This document shows, piece by piece, positions 5,506 to 6,289 of a stretch of DNA of 6,289 nt. The notes beneath the pieces were generated by a model, which saw only the letters and a program-made list of their open reading frames with translations, was not told where the DNA came from and searched no databases. The translations under genes were made by a program, and so were the position numbers. This stretch comes from Planctomycetota bacterium (GTDB lineage: Bacteria > Planctomycetota > SZUA-567 > H5-PLA8 > CALKMO01), in NCBI GenBank assembly GCA_026417845.1, contig JAOACM010000139.1, positions 1 to 6,289 on the forward strand, in the 5' to 3' direction. Positions within the stretch are counted from its first letter, which is position 1, and the number at the start of each line of letters is the position of its first letter.

Positions 5506-5512
5506 AGGAGGG
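5504..5512 (+). promoter_or_regulatory. Ribosome binding site of the second blade protein, overlapping the sigma fusion stop
   Basis: AAAGGAGGG begins within the TAA stop of the sigma fusion gene (5503-5505) and ends 4 nt before the ATG at 5517. The closeness supports an operon and possibly translational coupling. Confidence 0.85.
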
Positions 5513-5516
5513 ACCT

Positions 5517-6289
5517 ATGCGTCTGACGAGGACGATTCGACTGGCGGGCGGCGCGTTTGCGGGGATGCTGGCCTGGTGCGGAGCGGCCCGCGCGAGCGAG
5601 AACCTGTCCGCCGAAACGCTCCTTCCGGCCGCGAACGACCGGGACGCCTACTGGCCCGGAGCAGCCTGGGGGAAGGACAATTTCCTCGTAGTCTGGCAGT
5701 CGGGACGCGATGTGCCCGGCGGAAACGGGGGGGATATCGTCGGATGTCGCGTGGACAAGTCTGGCCGGCCGATGGACGCCGCGCCCATCGTCATCGGAGC
5801 GGCCAGGGACGAGCAGGAGCAGCCCCAGGTTGCGTTCGGCGGAGGCGTTTTCCTGGTTGTTTGGCAGGACCTGCGCAACGGGAAAGACTATGACGTTTAC
5901 GCCGCCCGGGTCGCCCCGGAAGGCAAGACGCTGGATTCCGGCGGGATACTTATCTCCGGTGGACCGAAGAACCAATGCCTGCCGCGCGTGGTCTGGGACG
6001 GCAAGACCTTTCTGGTCGTCTGGGCCGACATGCGCACGGGGTTCTACGAGGTCTGGGGCGCGCGAGTGACGGCCGACGGCAGGATACAGGACGGCCAGGG
6101 CTTCACGGTGGCGGCGGGGCCTCCCAGCAAACACACACCGCTCCGCAGCGTCCGGTTCGATCCGGCGGCGGTATCCTGCGGCGACGGTGCCAGTCTGGTG
6201 TTCTGGACAAGCAACGGCTATGCGTGGGAGCGCGGGGTGCCGGACGGAATTCGCTGCGGGACCCATTTCGTGCGCGATGGGAAGCCGGT
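5517..6289 (+). CDS. Secreted W-x-D-x-R repeat protein, 3' end cut by the window
   Basis: The frame stays open from 5517 to the right edge, giving 257 complete codons without a stop, so the gene is partial. Residues 1-26 form a signal peptide with basic N-terminus (R2, R5, R8), a hydrophobic core and an ARA site at 24-26 for signal peptidase I. The mature part starts SENLSAETLLP, parallel to SGEEISAEVLLP in the gene at 1708. Blades follow near 44-92, 100-147 (VWQDLRNGKD at 115-124) and 153-200 (VWADMR at 168-173); a weaker fourth begins near 215. Over residues 111-137 it matches 24 of 27 residues of the paralogue (its residues 102-128). By that comparison the full protein should be about 410 residues, leaving roughly 150 beyond the window. 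It sits 11 nt after the sigma-propeller gene, so it is likely made with it and may act beside the exported propeller (inference). Confidence 0.9.
   Translation, partial: MRLTRTIRLAGGAFAGMLAWCGAARASENLSAETLLPAANDRDAYWPGAAWGKDNFLVVWQSGRDVPGGNGGDIVGCRVDKSGRPMDAAPIVIGAARDEQEQPQVAFGGGVFLVVWQDLRNGKDYDVYAARVAPEGKTLDSGGILISGGPKNQCLPRVVWDGKTFLVVWADMRTGFYEVWGARVTADGRIQDGQGFTVAAGPPSKHTPLRSVRFDPAAVSCGDGASLVFWTSNGYAWERGVPDGIRCGTHFVRDGKP

Noticed and set aside
1..6289. CRISPR arrays, tRNA or rRNA genes, insertion sequences and integrase sites
   Set aside because: No regularly spaced direct repeats, cloverleaf-like sequence, transposase motifs or flanking terminal repeats were seen.

Overview
The window is a GC-rich bacterial segment (roughly two thirds G+C by eye) with four protein genes, all on the + strand. 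They form two tandem two-gene cassettes. The combination of an ECF-type sigma factor fused to a transmembrane helix and a large extracytoplasmic repeat domain, next to secreted propeller-like repeat proteins, suggests Planctomycetota or a related PVC-type lineage. That placement is inference from architecture; no phylogenetic marker gene is present.

Layout: 1-303 is noncoding leader with several strong inverted repeats. 304-1596 encodes a secreted or membrane-anchored NHL-type beta-propeller protein. A 111-nt gap follows. 1708-2940 encodes a secreted protein with repeated W-x-D-x-R blades. 2941-3441 is a 501-nt gap dense in predicted stem-loops, including an 11-bp hairpin. 3442-5505 encodes a single polypeptide made of an ECF sigma factor (regions 2 and 4), an Ala/Gly-rich linker, one transmembrane helix and an NHL-type propeller. 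11 nt later, 5517 starts a second W-x-D-x-R blade protein that runs off the right edge.

The two cassettes are paralogous: propeller with propeller, and blade protein with blade protein. They differ in that only the second propeller carries the sigma factor. Homology between the two propeller genes begins at the hydrophobic segment (a shared WPAGG...RSEE block follows it). Gene 1 therefore looks like the sigma-less counterpart of the fusion. The fusion also has a Shine-Dalgarno-like sequence and an in-frame GTG exactly at the transmembrane helix, which could yield a free propeller resembling gene 1.

Working model (inference): the fusion is a one-polypeptide sensor in which the exported propeller senses something, perhaps together with its secreted blade partner, and controls the tethered cytoplasmic sigma factor. 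No anti-sigma gene lies in the window. The ligand, the regulon and any protease are not visible here.
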